A DNA stretch of 64,000 nucleotides from Lachnospiraceae bacterium (GCA_009774375.1 VSNO01000001.1:14478-78477), one strand, 5' to 3'; positions 42,469 through 51,842 are shown, counted from the first letter of the stretch. Notes: generated by a model not told the origin, from the letters alone. A program made the numbers and translations.

Positions 42469-42684
42469 ATGGGAAAATTCAAACAGCTTGAGACGGATTA
42501 TCCAATTCCGGAGCTGCTGCAGCGCGATATCGACGCCCTGCAGGAAGGCGTGGAAAATGATGTTCTGTATGTGGACTGTCTGCAGGACGAAGTCCGCAGT
42601 TCGGCGCATGGCTGCACAGATGCCGGTCTGACGGAGGAGCAGGCGGAGGAGATTATTGATTATTACTGCAGGAGGAGGTGGTAG
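42469..42684 (+). CDS. 71-residue acidic partner of HipA/CtkA-like kinase
   Basis: A small acidic protein with two helical stretches (YPIPELLQRDIDALQEG; LTEEQAEEIIDYYC). It ends one base before the TTG start of the kinase gene and contains that gene's ribosome site AGGAGGAGG, so the two are translationally linked. No DNA-binding motif is seen. It may be an antitoxin-like or regulatory partner. Its own start follows GGAGGGG. Confidence 0.65.
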   Translation: MGKFKQLETDYPIPELLQRDIDALQEGVENDVLYVDCLQDEVRSSAHGCTDAGLTEEQAEEIIDYYCRRRW

Positions 42685-42685
42685 G

Positions 42686-43615
42686 TTGGCGCTGATCGAT
42701 TTTACGGAGTGCGAGATTGACCTGATGGCTAATTATGGCGGGTCTGATAAGAAGAGGGGGATTCTATACAATGGGAAGCGGTACATGCTGAAAATGTCCG
42801 ATAAGATACCGGATGAAAAACAAAATTCCCTGAATAGTTCCTACACAAATAGTACATTTTCGGAATACATTGGCTGTCATATTATGGAGTCCATGGGGTT
42901 TCAGGTGCAGAATACATTGTTGGGAACGATCAGAATGACTTCATCAAAGGGCAGAGAGCAGATATACCCTGCTGTCGCCTGTGAAAACTTTGTTCCTGAC
43001 AACAAGCAGCTGATCGAATTTAAGATCATTGAGGGGGCCCTTTTGGACGTAAAGCCGCCGAAAATACCAAAGTTGGATCATATTTATGAGATTATGACAC
43101 GGCCTAATGCCTACTTTACGAGCGTGTTTGGCAGAGTGGTGGTATCTGCGTACTGGGATCAGTTCATCGCCGATGCTCTGCTTGGAAATTTTGACAGGCA
43201 TGCGAATAACTGGGGATATCTGATAGACCGAAATACGAAGGAATTGACACTGGCGCCGGTATATGATTGCGGTTCCTGCCTGTATCCGCAGATCGCTGAT
43301 GATGCGATTGAACGGATATTGGCCTCGAAAGAGGAAATACAGAAGAGAATCGATATATTTCCGCAGGCAGCGTTGACAATCCACGGAAATAAAGTTTCAT
43401 ATAAGGGATACATTTCCTCTTTTATAAACCAGGACTGCAGCAGTGCGCTTATGCGGGTGGCACCTCGCATAGACATGAACAAAATAAAAGACATCATTGT
43501 GCGCACGGACGGTATATCGGAAATCCGAAAAGAATTTTACATGAAAATGCTTTTGGAAAGATATCATCAGATTATTATGGAACCTTATAAGAGGCTGGTA
43601 AAAAATAAATCCTAA
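42686..43615 (+). CDS. HipA/CtkA-like Ser/Thr kinase
   Basis: A 309-residue protein of the HipA_C/CtkA kind, starting at TTG 42686 right after AGGAGGAGG. Residues about 160-200 hold the kinase core: FIADALLGNFDRHANNWGYL (catalytic Asp and metal-binding Asn) and LTLAPVYDCGSC (the DxG-like metal site). A nucleotide-binding GGSDKKRGILYNGKRYMLK segment lies at residues 15-35. Unlike HipA it lacks a separate N-terminal HipA_N/HipB pair. It works with the 71-residue protein encoded one base upstream. Targets are unknown. Confidence 0.78.
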   Translation: MALIDFTECEIDLMANYGGSDKKRGILYNGKRYMLKMSDKIPDEKQNSLNSSYTNSTFSEYIGCHIMESMGFQVQNTLLGTIRMTSSKGREQIYPAVACENFVPDNKQLIEFKIIEGALLDVKPPKIPKLDHIYEIMTRPNAYFTSVFGRVVVSAYWDQFIADALLGNFDRHANNWGYLIDRNTKELTLAPVYDCGSCLYPQIADDAIERILASKEEIQKRIDIFPQAALTIHGNKVSYKGYISSFINQDCSSALMRVAPRIDMNKIKDIIVRTDGISEIRKEFYMKMLLERYHQIIMEPYKRLVKNKS

Positions 43616-43752
43616 TGCCCGCGCCGTCCCATAAAATCGATTGCAAGTCCCGTGAGGCAGGTGTCATCGTACTTTGTCTCCGCATAGATTTCCTCGATTG
43701 TGAACTCAAAATGGATAAGTCCTGTGTGAACGGTAACTTGGGACTCGTCACA
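43612..43752 (-). pseudogene. C-terminal gene remnant
   Basis: An open frame of 46 codons on the minus strand ending at 43612, with no start, reads FEFTIEEIYAETKYDD then LAIDFMGRRGH-stop. It is cut off upstream by the promoter region of the chemoreceptor. The family is not recognised. Confidence 0.35.
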
Positions 43753-43762
43753 TTATTTTCGC

Positions 43763-43791
43763 TTGAATAAAAGCGATTCATTTAGTATAAT
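43763..43791 (+). promoter_or_regulatory. sigma-A promoter of chemoreceptor gene
   Basis: TTGAAT, a 17-nt spacer and TATAAT, about 54 bp before the start codon. Confidence 0.75.
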
Positions 43792-43844
43792 GAAGTATGT
43801 TGAAAATTTACACTCTTTAGATAACACAGAAGGGGATTAGAAGC

Positions 43845-45569
43845 ATGATTAACATCATACGAAACTTGAAGATCAGATTAAAACTTTATATCCTGATAGG
43901 AGTTGCGCTGGCCGGCATGCTTATGATCGGCGGTATGTCCTTCAATCTCATGGGGCAGATGAACGAAATGACTCTTGACATTTCGACGAGCTGGCTTCCC
44001 AGCATTGATACGGCAAGGAATATGAGCACTGCCATTTCTAATATCCGGCTCAATGAATTAGGGTATCTTACCGCGGTTTCCGAGGATGTAAAAGTCTCCA
44101 GCCTCCAGTATCTCCAAAAGGAAAAAGAGGAAATGGACGCTCTCCTGGCCGCATATGGAGAAATGATCGATGAGGAGGAAAGAGCTTTCTATGATAATGC
44201 AATGAATCTCTGGAGCCAGTACAATGAAGCGGATGAGGAAATGATGGCGTTGGCCGGACAGGGGCTCATTGAGGAGGCACGCGCGATCCTGGAGGGCGAA
44301 TGCGTGGACCTCTATAATTCCTTAAACAGCTCGTTTGATGGTATCATCACCTACAATTCAGAAGGCAGCGATGATGCGGCAAAGGAAAGCTCCTTCCTTT
44401 ACAGCACTGCTGTAAGGATCATGATGACAGTGATCATTGTCATCATCCTTGTGGGAGTCTTCTTCTCGTTCGTGATCATCCGTTCGATCAAGATACCGGT
44501 ATCCGAGATTGCGAACGCAGCCATAAAGATGGCAGAGGGCGACCTGAATGTTGCGGTTTCCTATACCTCCAGGGATGAACTGGGGATTCTTGCTGCGCAG
44601 GTAGGCAGACTGATCCGCAAGCTTCAGATGATCATTGATGATGAGAATAAATTCCTTGCGAAGATGGCGAAAGGAGATCTTACAGTGGATTCGGTCTGCG
44701 AAGCGGAGTATACAGGCAGCTTCCACCCGCTGCTGGTCTCTTTCCGCGGGATCGCGGAGGAGCTCAACGACACGATGCGGCAGATCAGCCAAAGCTCCTC
44801 TCAGGTTGCAGGCGGAGCGGAGCAGGTATCGAGCGGTGCACAGGCTCTTGCCCAGGGAACAAGCGAGCAGGCAAGCGCCGTGCAGGAGCTTGTTGCGACT
44901 ATCAACGAAATTTCCGGCAAGGTGAACCAGAACGCAGACAATGCGCGGCAGGCAGAGGCAACATCGGGAAGCGTCAGCACGAAAATGAACGTGAGCAATG
45001 AAAAAATGCAGCAGATGATACAGGCGATGGAGGATATCAGCAACAGTTCCAATGAGATCGGCAAGATCATAAAGACAATTGAAGATATCGCGCTGCAGAC
45101 CAACATCCTTGCCCTCAATGCTGCCGTGGAGGCCGCCCGCGCAGGCGCAGCCGGAAAAGGGTTTGCCGTAGTAGCTGATGAAGTCCGCAGCCTGGCAAAC
45201 AAAAGTGCGGAGGCTTCCAAGAATATCTCTGATCTGATCGAAAATTCACTGAAGGTAGTGGAGAACGGAAAACAGATCGCTGATGATACAGCGAAGTCTC
45301 TGCTTGACGCGGTAAATGATGTCAATGAAATGACAGGCATTATCGGACAGATCTCGGAAGCCAGCAGCGAACAGGCTTATTCCATCTCTCAGATCACGAT
45401 CGGAATGGATCAGATCTCTGATGTTGTACAGACAAACTCGGCAACAGCGGAGGAAAGCGCGGCTGCAAGCGAAGAAATGTCCAGCCAGTCACAGCTCATG
45501 AAGGCGCTTGTAGGAAAGTTTAAACTGAAAAACAGTCCATCCTTGCCAGCGTCCAGCAGTCGGAAATGA
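43845..45569 (+). CDS. methyl-accepting chemotaxis protein
   Basis: A 574-residue transmembrane chemoreceptor. Helix 1 spans residues about 12-32, a four-helix-bundle sensor (4HB_MCP type) follows, and helix 2 spans about 187-208 (VRIMMTVIIVIILVGVFFSFVII). A HAMP domain (about 209-262) leads into the signalling coiled coil with the hairpin IALQTNILALNAAVEAARAGAAGKGFAVVADEVRSLA (two segments around residue 415). The last 12 residues (NSPSLPASSSRK) are out of register with a receptor tail fragment that continues in another frame to 45718. It may thus be the product of a recombination between tandem receptor genes. The start follows AGAAGGGG. Confidence 0.9.
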   Translation: MINIIRNLKIRLKLYILIGVALAGMLMIGGMSFNLMGQMNEMTLDISTSWLPSIDTARNMSTAISNIRLNELGYLTAVSEDVKVSSLQYLQKEKEEMDALLAAYGEMIDEEERAFYDNAMNLWSQYNEADEEMMALAGQGLIEEARAILEGECVDLYNSLNSSFDGIITYNSEGSDDAAKESSFLYSTAVRIMMTVIIVIILVGVFFSFVIIRSIKIPVSEIANAAIKMAEGDLNVAVSYTSRDELGILAAQVGRLIRKLQMIIDDENKFLAKMAKGDLTVDSVCEAEYTGSFHPLLVSFRGIAEELNDTMRQISQSSSQVAGGAEQVSSGAQALAQGTSEQASAVQELVATINEISGKVNQNADNARQAEATSGSVSTKMNVSNEKMQQMIQAMEDISNSSNEIGKIIKTIEDIALQTNILALNAAVEAARAGAAGKGFAVVADEVRSLANKSAEASKNISDLIENSLKVVENGKQIADDTAKSLLDAVNDVNEMTGIIGQISEASSEQAYSISQITIGMDQISDVVQTNSATAEESAAASEEMSSQSQLMKALVGKFKLKNSPSLPASSSRK

Positions 45570-45718
45570 TCGTCTCGGTGGAAAACCGGATCAGGGAGGT
45601 ATCCAAAGTCGTTCAGGTAAACTCTGACGCTGCCGGACAAAGCGCCGCGATCTCCAATGAGCTGTCCGGGCAGTCACAGACGCTCAGCCAGCTCATCAGC
45701 CAGTTCCGTATTGAATAA
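45527..45718 (+). pseudogene. tail fragment of a second chemoreceptor
   Basis: In the frame next to the receptor's, 63 codons read EKQSILASVQQSEMIVSVEN and onward to AISNELSGQSQTLSQLISQF-RIE-stop. This is a typical C-terminal segment of a chemotaxis receptor without its beginning. It overlaps the end of the intact receptor by 43 bp and ends 22 bp before the convergent LysM gene. Confidence 0.65.
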
Positions 45719-45739
45719 GGAGCTGCGGCAGGCGGGGAT

Positions 45740-47575
45740 TCAGCGGACAGGTACTTTGAGCACCTGACCGATCATCAGCAGGTCACTGGTCAGACCGTTG
45801 AGATTCATCAGGGCATCCACCGTCGTATCGTATTGGCTGGCAATGCTCCAGAGAGAGTCACCGGGCTGGACAGTGTATTCTATGTATGACGGTGTCCCTG
45901 ACACAGGGATCGTCAGCACCTGGCCGACGCGGATGAGATCTCCTGTGAGATTGTTCTGCCTCTGTATGGCTTCTACGGTGGTGCCGTATTTCCGGGCAAT
46001 GAGCCAGAGGCTGTCGCCGGGTCTGATGACATACTGAACCGTGTCGGGACCTGGAGAGGGGGATGGTACATTCTGGTCCACTCCGAGATACACGTCATAC
46101 AGCGCCTGCCAGGTCAGGGGACCCACGATACCGTCGGGAGCAAGCTGCATGATGCGCTGGAAGGCGGTGACTGCCTGCTGTGTTCCGCTTCCAAAGATGC
46201 CATCCTGCGCCGGAGCCGGAATGCCGGGATAATATTCGGCAGCCATATTGAGCAGATACTGCAATGTGATCACATCCTGCCCGCGGGAGCCCTGACGCAG
46301 CACGGAGGAAGGCGGAACGGTTCCGATGCCGAGGGTGTCTCCTTCACTGTCCAGTTCCGACAGTCTGGTGACGGCAGTGTAAAGCTGCGAGATCTTATAC
46401 CAGGTAGATTTCCCCACAATACCGTCAGGCGCCAGATTAAAGACATTCTGAAACTTTGTCACTGCGGCCTGTGTGCTGCCCTGGAACTGTCCCTCCGCGT
46501 CCGTGATCGCAGGAATGGCGGGATAGTTTCTGCGGATGCGCGAAAGCCATGTCTGGATCGTTTGCACGTCGAGTCCGGTGCTTCCTGTCTTGAGAGGAGT
46601 GCCCGGATAGGAGGAGAGGACTCCTGTCCTGATATCCGTCTGCGCGATCTCGATATCTCTGGGATAGTAGGAGCGCAGGATATCCAGCGGGTCAAGTCCC
46701 TGCTCCGCCAGCGTGACAGTCCCCCACTGGGACAGGCCGGAACAGGTGGCGGTGGTGCCGTTGCAGAAGGAGGTAAAGTAGGGCGCGTTCTGGCCTTGCC
46801 GCCGGACGTACTCGTCAAAAATATTATCTACGATCCGGCTGATGGAGTCATAGATCGGCCGGCCGTATACAAAATACTGGTCGTAGGCGGGACTGTTTGT
46901 GATGTCAAAGCCGTAACTGCGGCTGCGGTACCATTCTGTGTAGATCCGGTTCAGCGCAAAGGTGATGATGGCATAAATATTGGCGGTCAGGGCGGCTGCC
47001 GGCCATGTGGGATAGATCTCGCTGCTTGCCACATTTTTCACGTAGTCTGGGAAAGATACCTGTACATTGGCGGCTGCAGAGCCTGGAGGCCCCAGATGGA
47101 CGGTGATGGGATCGGGAATGACAACCTGCCGCAGTACGTAGGGTGTGCCGGACGGGCCTTCCTGGGAACGCGGCCCTGTCAGGGAGACCGCGGGAGCTCC
47201 CACATAGATCTCCGCCTGTATAGGGCTTCGCTGCCGCTCCTGCATGGGAATGACAGAGAGGGGCAGGACTGCCCGCTCGCCATCGTAAATGGGAATGTCC
47301 GACACGTAGAGTGAATTGAACCCGGGAGCGCGGGCAAGTACGCTGTAGTTTGTGTAGGGAATGCCCGAGTAGTATGGGGAGAGGGAAAAACTTTTATCCA
47401 GCGTCTCTAATGGGATCGTCTGGGTCTCCCCGTTTTCGTCTGTAGTCAGCTCGTAGACGCCTGTGCCCTGTGCATTGAGTATCCGGATCGATGCTCCGCT
47501 TAGGGGAAGGGCGTCGTGCGCGGTTCGCGCCTGTATTGTCAGATAACCGATAGCCATATGGTCGAATAGCTCCAT
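45740..47575 (-). CDS. SpoIID-like protein with peptidoglycan-binding and LysM domains
   Basis: A 611-residue protein with, in order, a carboxypeptidase-regulatory-like beta domain (residues about 10-100) and a SpoIID-type region (about 160-300: VKNVASSEIYPTWP, AIITFALNRIYTEWY, TATCSGLSQWGT). Two peptidoglycan-binding domains follow (about 335-400 and 430-500; FQNVFNLAPDGIVGKSTW, FQRIMQLAPDGIVGPLTW), then two LysM repeats at the end (YVIRPGDSLWLIARKYGTT; YTVQPGDSLWSIASQYDTT). No signal peptide is visible, which is usual for some coat or forespore proteins. It probably binds spore or wall peptidoglycan. ATG 47575 or 47557 is possible. Confidence 0.85.
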   Translation of the reverse strand: MELFDHMAIGYLTIQARTAHDALPLSGASIRILNAQGTGVYELTTDENGETQTIPLETLDKSFSLSPYYSGIPYTNYSVLARAPGFNSLYVSDIPIYDGERAVLPLSVIPMQERQRSPIQAEIYVGAPAVSLTGPRSQEGPSGTPYVLRQVVIPDPITVHLGPPGSAAANVQVSFPDYVKNVASSEIYPTWPAAALTANIYAIITFALNRIYTEWYRSRSYGFDITNSPAYDQYFVYGRPIYDSISRIVDNIFDEYVRRQGQNAPYFTSFCNGTTATCSGLSQWGTVTLAEQGLDPLDILRSYYPRDIEIAQTDIRTGVLSSYPGTPLKTGSTGLDVQTIQTWLSRIRRNYPAIPAITDAEGQFQGSTQAAVTKFQNVFNLAPDGIVGKSTWYKISQLYTAVTRLSELDSEGDTLGIGTVPPSSVLRQGSRGQDVITLQYLLNMAAEYYPGIPAPAQDGIFGSGTQQAVTAFQRIMQLAPDGIVGPLTWQALYDVYLGVDQNVPSPSPGPDTVQYVIRPGDSLWLIARKYGTTVEAIQRQNNLTGDLIRVGQVLTIPVSGTPSYIEYTVQPGDSLWSIASQYDTTVDALMNLNGLTSDLLMIGQVLKVPVR

Positions 47576-47734
47576 TTTTTATATTATGAGTTATATTATG
47601 AAAGAATGTGCGGGGAGGTTCCGCTGCCGGGGCAGAGTGGACAGCAATGGGAGCCTGCCGCTGTGCAGCCCTCTGCCAGCGCAGTGAAAAGATTGTCGTG
47701 AGTGGGTTCAGTGAGATGGAAGTGGGGAAAGGAA

Positions 47735-48712
47735 ATGGTAACTTTAAAAGATGTCGCAAAAGAGGCGGGGTTGACGGTAGGAACCGTGTCAAGGGTGCTG
47801 AATAACCGGGGATACATCAGCGATGACGCGCGGGAAAAAGTATACAGCGCGATGAAAAAACTCAATTACCGTCCAAATGAACTGGCGCGCTCCCTGCAGG
47901 GAAAGGGCACGAATACGATCGGGCTGATCGTGCCGCATATCAGACATCCGTATTTTGCGGAGATGATCAGCAACATAGAGAACCAGGCATACAAAAAAGG
48001 GTACCGGATCCTGCTGTGCAACTCGCAGAGCATAGAGGAAAAAGAAAAGGAGTACATCGATATCTGTACAGGAAACCGGGTGGCAGGGATCATCCTGTGC
48101 AGCGGGACTGTGTCTGTTGCGGAGTTTGAGGGGATTCATGTCCCGGTGATCACGATGGAACGTTTTCTCGACAACGGCACGGCCGCGGTGGAGTGCGACA
48201 ACAGGCAGGGGGGCGCGCTGGCGGCTGAAAGGCTGATCTCGTGTGGATGCAGGCACCTGCTCCACGTGGGAAACATCGACAGCGTCTCCATGCCGGCAGA
48301 CCAGCGGACAGAGGGGTTCTGTGAGGTCTGTGAAAAGAGGGGGATCGCCTTCAGCGAGGTGTTTACGGAGAAGACACAGTACCATGACATGGATTACGAT
48401 ACGATCATTGAGACAGCGCTGCTGGAGCACCCGGAGACGGACGGGCTCTTTGTGAACAGCGATGTGATCGCCGCCCAGGCTCTGCAGGTCTGCCGCAGGC
48501 TCGGCATGCCAGTGCCTTCAAGGATGAAGATCATCGGTTTTGACGATGTCAATATTGCGGCGCTGACGACGCCCCAGCTGACGACCATCCACCAGCCGGT
48601 CATGGAGATGGCGGAAATAGCGGTCAATCTGCTTCACGACGCCGTCAGCGGGAAAGTGGTGCCTAAGCGGACCGTGCTCCCGGTATACCTGGTAGAGCGG
48701 GAGACGACATAA
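47735..48712 (+). CDS. LacI-family transcriptional regulator
   Basis: A 325-residue repressor. The N-terminal LacI HTH reads TLKDVAKEAGLTVGTVSRVLN followed by the hinge helix PNELARSLQGKGT. A periplasmic-binding-like sugar domain follows (IGLIVPHIRHPYFAEMISNI, GIILCSG, IIGFDDVNIAALTTPQLTTI). It directly precedes the amylosucrase-like and fructokinase genes and probably represses them through an operator near the promoter at 48876. The likely inducer is sucrose or a derived sugar. The start follows GGGGAAAGG. Confidence 0.92.
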   Translation: MVTLKDVAKEAGLTVGTVSRVLNNRGYISDDAREKVYSAMKKLNYRPNELARSLQGKGTNTIGLIVPHIRHPYFAEMISNIENQAYKKGYRILLCNSQSIEEKEKEYIDICTGNRVAGIILCSGTVSVAEFEGIHVPVITMERFLDNGTAAVECDNRQGGALAAERLISCGCRHLLHVGNIDSVSMPADQRTEGFCEVCEKRGIAFSEVFTEKTQYHDMDYDTIIETALLEHPETDGLFVNSDVIAAQALQVCRRLGMPVPSRMKIIGFDDVNIAALTTPQLTTIHQPVMEMAEIAVNLLHDAVSGKVVPKRTVLPVYLVERETT

Positions 48713-48875
48713 GGACCGCCGTGAGCAGTCATCTCATGAGATATATGTCAAAGGTTTGATATAATATTTTTGCCCGCCAATGAAGGCGTTATAGTTATTT
48801 TCAACAAAAAAGAAGTGAAAATCGGGCAGGAATCAAATGGAAAATGGGATATTATGCTGAAAATATGTTAAACGA

Positions 48876-48904
48876 TTGATATATCGAAAAAGGAATGTTA
48901 CTAT
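48876..48904 (+). promoter_or_regulatory. promoter and probable LacI operator of sucrose module
   Basis: TTGATA, 17 nt and TACTAT. The overlapping TTAAACGATTGATATATCG contains a CGAT..ATCG inverted repeat and a LacI-like TTAAACG half-site, so repressor binding would block the -35. Confidence 0.45.
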
Positions 48905-48966
48905 CAATATATCAGAACAGGGCGAAAACAAATAATATTTCATTCAAAAAACAGGAAGGTGGTTTT

Positions 48967-50808
48967 ATGGCAAAACAGGGGGATTATACAAGGCGGTATG
49001 AGCAGCATCATGACGAGCTGCGCTGGCTCTATATGGAGCTGTATGACAACGGCGATATGTTTGCAGAGCTGTGTGACAACATGCAGCGGTTTTACAGGGA
49101 GCGCAGCAAAGGGCTGAAAGCGGCAGATTCAAAGCGCGAGGCGGACAAAGACTGGTATAAGCACAATGACCTGCTGGGAATGATGCTGTACATTGACAAT
49201 TTTGCGGGAAATATCAAAGGCGTGGAGTCCAGGCTGGACTATATCGAACAGTGCAATGTCAATTACATCCATCTGATGCCGTTCCTGGATACGCCCGAGG
49301 GGCGTTCGGACGGCGGATATGCGGTGTCCGATTTCAGAAAAGTGCAGGAGCGGCTGGGCACCATGGAGGATCTCGAGAGCCTGACAGAGGCGTGTCACAA
49401 GAAGGGGATCAATGTATGCATGGATTTTGTCATGAACCATACATCGGAGGATCATGAGTGGGCGCAGAGGGCGCGCAAAGGCGAGGGAGAATATATGAGC
49501 CGCTATTTCTTCTTTGACAATTCGTATATTCCATCCCTGTATGAGAAGACCGTACCACAGGTGTTCCCGACGACGGCTCCCGGCAATTTTACATGGCTTC
49601 CCGAGGTGGAGCATTTCGTCATGACGTCCTTTTATCCCTATCAGTGGGATCTGAATTACAAGAATCCACGCGTTTTTAATGAGATGATGTACAATTTCCT
49701 GTATCTGGCAAACAGGGGGATCGACATTATCCGCATCGATGCGGTGCCATACATATGGAAGGAACTGAATACACAGTGCCGCAACCTGCCACAGGTGCAC
49801 ACGATCGTGCGCATGATGCGCATGATCAGCGAGATCGTCTGCCCGGGAGTGCTCCTGCTGGGCGAGGTGGTCATGGAGCCGGAGAAGGTGGTGCCCTATT
49901 TTGGCACGGTGGAGAAGCCGGAGTGCCACATGCTTTACAACGTGACGACAATGGCGACAACATGGCATACCGTGGCGACGAGGGATACGAGACTTCTCAA
50001 AAGACAGCTTGACATCGTGAGCGCACTCCCGAAAGAGTACATCTTTCTGAACTATCTGCGCTGTCATGACGATATCGGCTGGGGGCTCGATTACAATACA
50101 TTGCGGGAGGACGGTATCAGGGAACGCCCGCACAAAAAGTACCTGAATGACTATTTCCAGGGATATGACGGCGAGAGCAACAGCCGGGGAGAGCTCTACA
50201 ATGCGGATCCGGTCACGGGAGACGCGAGATTCTGCGGAACGACCGCCTCGATGTGCGGTATCGAGAAGGCGGGATTTGAGCAGGACGAGGCCGGGATGGC
50301 GCGTGCGATCCGGATGGATGTGATGCTCCATGCGTACATGTTCATGCAGTCGGGGATCCCGGTGCTGTACAGCGGCGACGAGATCGCGCAGGTCAATGAC
50401 TACACGTACAAGGAGGATCCGAACAAGGCGGCTGATTCCAGATATATTCACCGCGGTGCGATGAACTGGACGCTGGCGGGGAATATCTCCGACCCGGACA
50501 CCGTGGAGGGCAGGGTGTTTGCACAGCTGGGGCAGCTGGAACAGATCCGCAAAGCAGAGAAAGCGTTCGTGTCAAATGCGGACATGTGGACTATGGACAC
50601 TGGGGATACGGCAGTGCTCTGCATCGGCAGGTATTTTGACGGCGACAAGGTCATCGGACTGTTCAATTTCAGCGAATACGACAAGACTGTGCGGATCCAG
50701 GAGGACGATGAGGATTATGTGGATATGATCTCAGGAAAGAAATTTAAATACAGGATGAATGAGATTCAGATACCGGCGTATGGATTTTATTATTTAAAAA
50801 AGAAATAA
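48967..50808 (+). CDS. amylosucrase-like GH13 enzyme
   Basis: A 613-residue alpha-amylase-family enzyme of the amylosucrase/sucrose-hydrolase group. An N-terminal helical region precedes the barrel. Catalytic residues are visible in order: nucleophile Asp in IDIIRIDAVPYIW (about residue 257), acid/base Glu in LLLGEVVMEPEKVV (about 300) and the stabilising Asp in LRCHDDIGW (about 367). The RCHDDIGW and PYIWK contexts are closest to amylosucrase. Expected reaction: cleavage of sucrose with transfer of glucose to glucan or water, releasing fructose for the kinase encoded 24 bp downstream. No signal peptide, so sucrose must be imported first. ATG 48967 follows AGGAAGG. Confidence 0.87.
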   Translation: MAKQGDYTRRYEQHHDELRWLYMELYDNGDMFAELCDNMQRFYRERSKGLKAADSKREADKDWYKHNDLLGMMLYIDNFAGNIKGVESRLDYIEQCNVNYIHLMPFLDTPEGRSDGGYAVSDFRKVQERLGTMEDLESLTEACHKKGINVCMDFVMNHTSEDHEWAQRARKGEGEYMSRYFFFDNSYIPSLYEKTVPQVFPTTAPGNFTWLPEVEHFVMTSFYPYQWDLNYKNPRVFNEMMYNFLYLANRGIDIIRIDAVPYIWKELNTQCRNLPQVHTIVRMMRMISEIVCPGVLLLGEVVMEPEKVVPYFGTVEKPECHMLYNVTTMATTWHTVATRDTRLLKRQLDIVSALPKEYIFLNYLRCHDDIGWGLDYNTLREDGIRERPHKKYLNDYFQGYDGESNSRGELYNADPVTGDARFCGTTASMCGIEKAGFEQDEAGMARAIRMDVMLHAYMFMQSGIPVLYSGDEIAQVNDYTYKEDPNKAADSRYIHRGAMNWTLAGNISDPDTVEGRVFAQLGQLEQIRKAEKAFVSNADMWTMDTGDTAVLCIGRYFDGDKVIGLFNFSEYDKTVRIQEDDEDYVDMISGKKFKYRMNEIQIPAYGFYYLKKK

Positions 50809-50832
50809 CGGGATGAAAGGAATGGTAAAAAT

Positions 50833-51789
50833 ATGAAGAATTACGATGTGACGGCACTGGGTGAACTGCTGATCGATTTTACTGAAAATGGCGTGAGCGG
50901 ACAGGGCAATCCGCTGTTTGAGGCCAATCCGGGCGGCGCGCCCTGCAATGTGCTGGCGATGCTCGCAAAGCTGGGGCATAAGACCTCCTTCATCGGTAAG
51001 GTCGGGAAGGATTTTTTTGGGGAACAGCTGAAAAGCGCAGTGACCGAGGCCGGCATTGATGCGGGCAGCCTTTACATGGACGAGGCGGTACACACGACGC
51101 TGGCCCTGGTCCACACATATCCTGGCGGGGACAGGGATTTTTCGTTTTACCGCGATCCGGGAGCGGATATGATGCTGACAGAGACGGAGATCCCGGCAGA
51201 ACAGATACGCGATTCCAGGATCTTTCATTTTGGCACGCTGTCCATGACACATGAGGGAGTCCGCGCAGCGACCAGAAAAGCTGTCAATATCGCAAGGGAG
51301 TCCGGCGCAGTCCTCTCGTTTGACCCGAACCTGCGGCCGCCTCTCTGGAAATCGCTCGAGGATGCGCGCGAGCAGGTCAGCTATGGCCTGGGGCACTGCG
51401 ATGTCCTGAAAATATCTGACAACGAGATCCAGTGGTTCACCGGTGAGGAGGATTTTGATGCCGGGATCGAGAAGCTCCGCGGGCAGTACCAGATCCCGCT
51501 CATTCTGCTTTCCATGGGAAAGGAGGGGAGCAGGGCGTACTACGGAGATCTCCGTGTCGAGGTAAAGCCTTTCCTGCAGGAAAATACGATCGAGACAACG
51601 GGGGCGGGTGACACGTTCGGCGGCTGCTGCCTGCATCACGTGCTGAAGTACGGGATCGACGGCTTTGACGCGCAGAAGCTCACAGAGATGCTCACGTTCG
51701 CCAATGCAGCCGCGTCGATCATCACGACGAGAAAAGGCGCGCTGCGTGTGATGCCGTCCATAGAGGAGATCGAGGGATTGATCAGGTGA
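50833..51789 (+). CDS. PfkB-family sugar kinase, probable fructokinase
   Basis: A 318-residue ribokinase-fold kinase: N-terminal DVTALGELLIDFTENGVSG, substrate region NPGGAPCNVLAMLAKLGHKTSFIGKVGKDFFG, and the anion-hole/catalytic motif ETTGAGDTFGGCC (Asp about residue 259). The NPGGAPCNVA-like motif is characteristic of bacterial fructokinases. It phosphorylates fructose with ATP, completing use of the fructose freed by the upstream GH13 enzyme. It is cotranscribed with that gene (24-bp gap). Confidence 0.9.
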   Translation: MKNYDVTALGELLIDFTENGVSGQGNPLFEANPGGAPCNVLAMLAKLGHKTSFIGKVGKDFFGEQLKSAVTEAGIDAGSLYMDEAVHTTLALVHTYPGGDRDFSFYRDPGADMMLTETEIPAEQIRDSRIFHFGTLSMTHEGVRAATRKAVNIARESGAVLSFDPNLRPPLWKSLEDAREQVSYGLGHCDVLKISDNEIQWFTGEEDFDAGIEKLRGQYQIPLILLSMGKEGSRAYYGDLRVEVKPFLQENTIETTGAGDTFGGCCLHHVLKYGIDGFDAQKLTEMLTFANAAASIITTRKGALRVMPSIEEIEGLIR

Positions 51790-51813
51790 GTTTCACGTGA
51801 ATAATGACAAATT

Positions 51814-51842
51814 TTGAGGGTAAATTTAGTATAGTTTATACC
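51814..51842 (+). promoter_or_regulatory. promoter of xylulokinase transcript
   Basis: TTGAGG, 17 nt and TATACC, followed by a leader of about 210 nt before xylB. Confidence 0.5.

Noticed and set aside
49129..50451. 440-codon minus-strand open frame over the GH13 gene
   Set aside because: Antisense shadow of a well-supported enzyme gene, His/Arg-rich with no domain.
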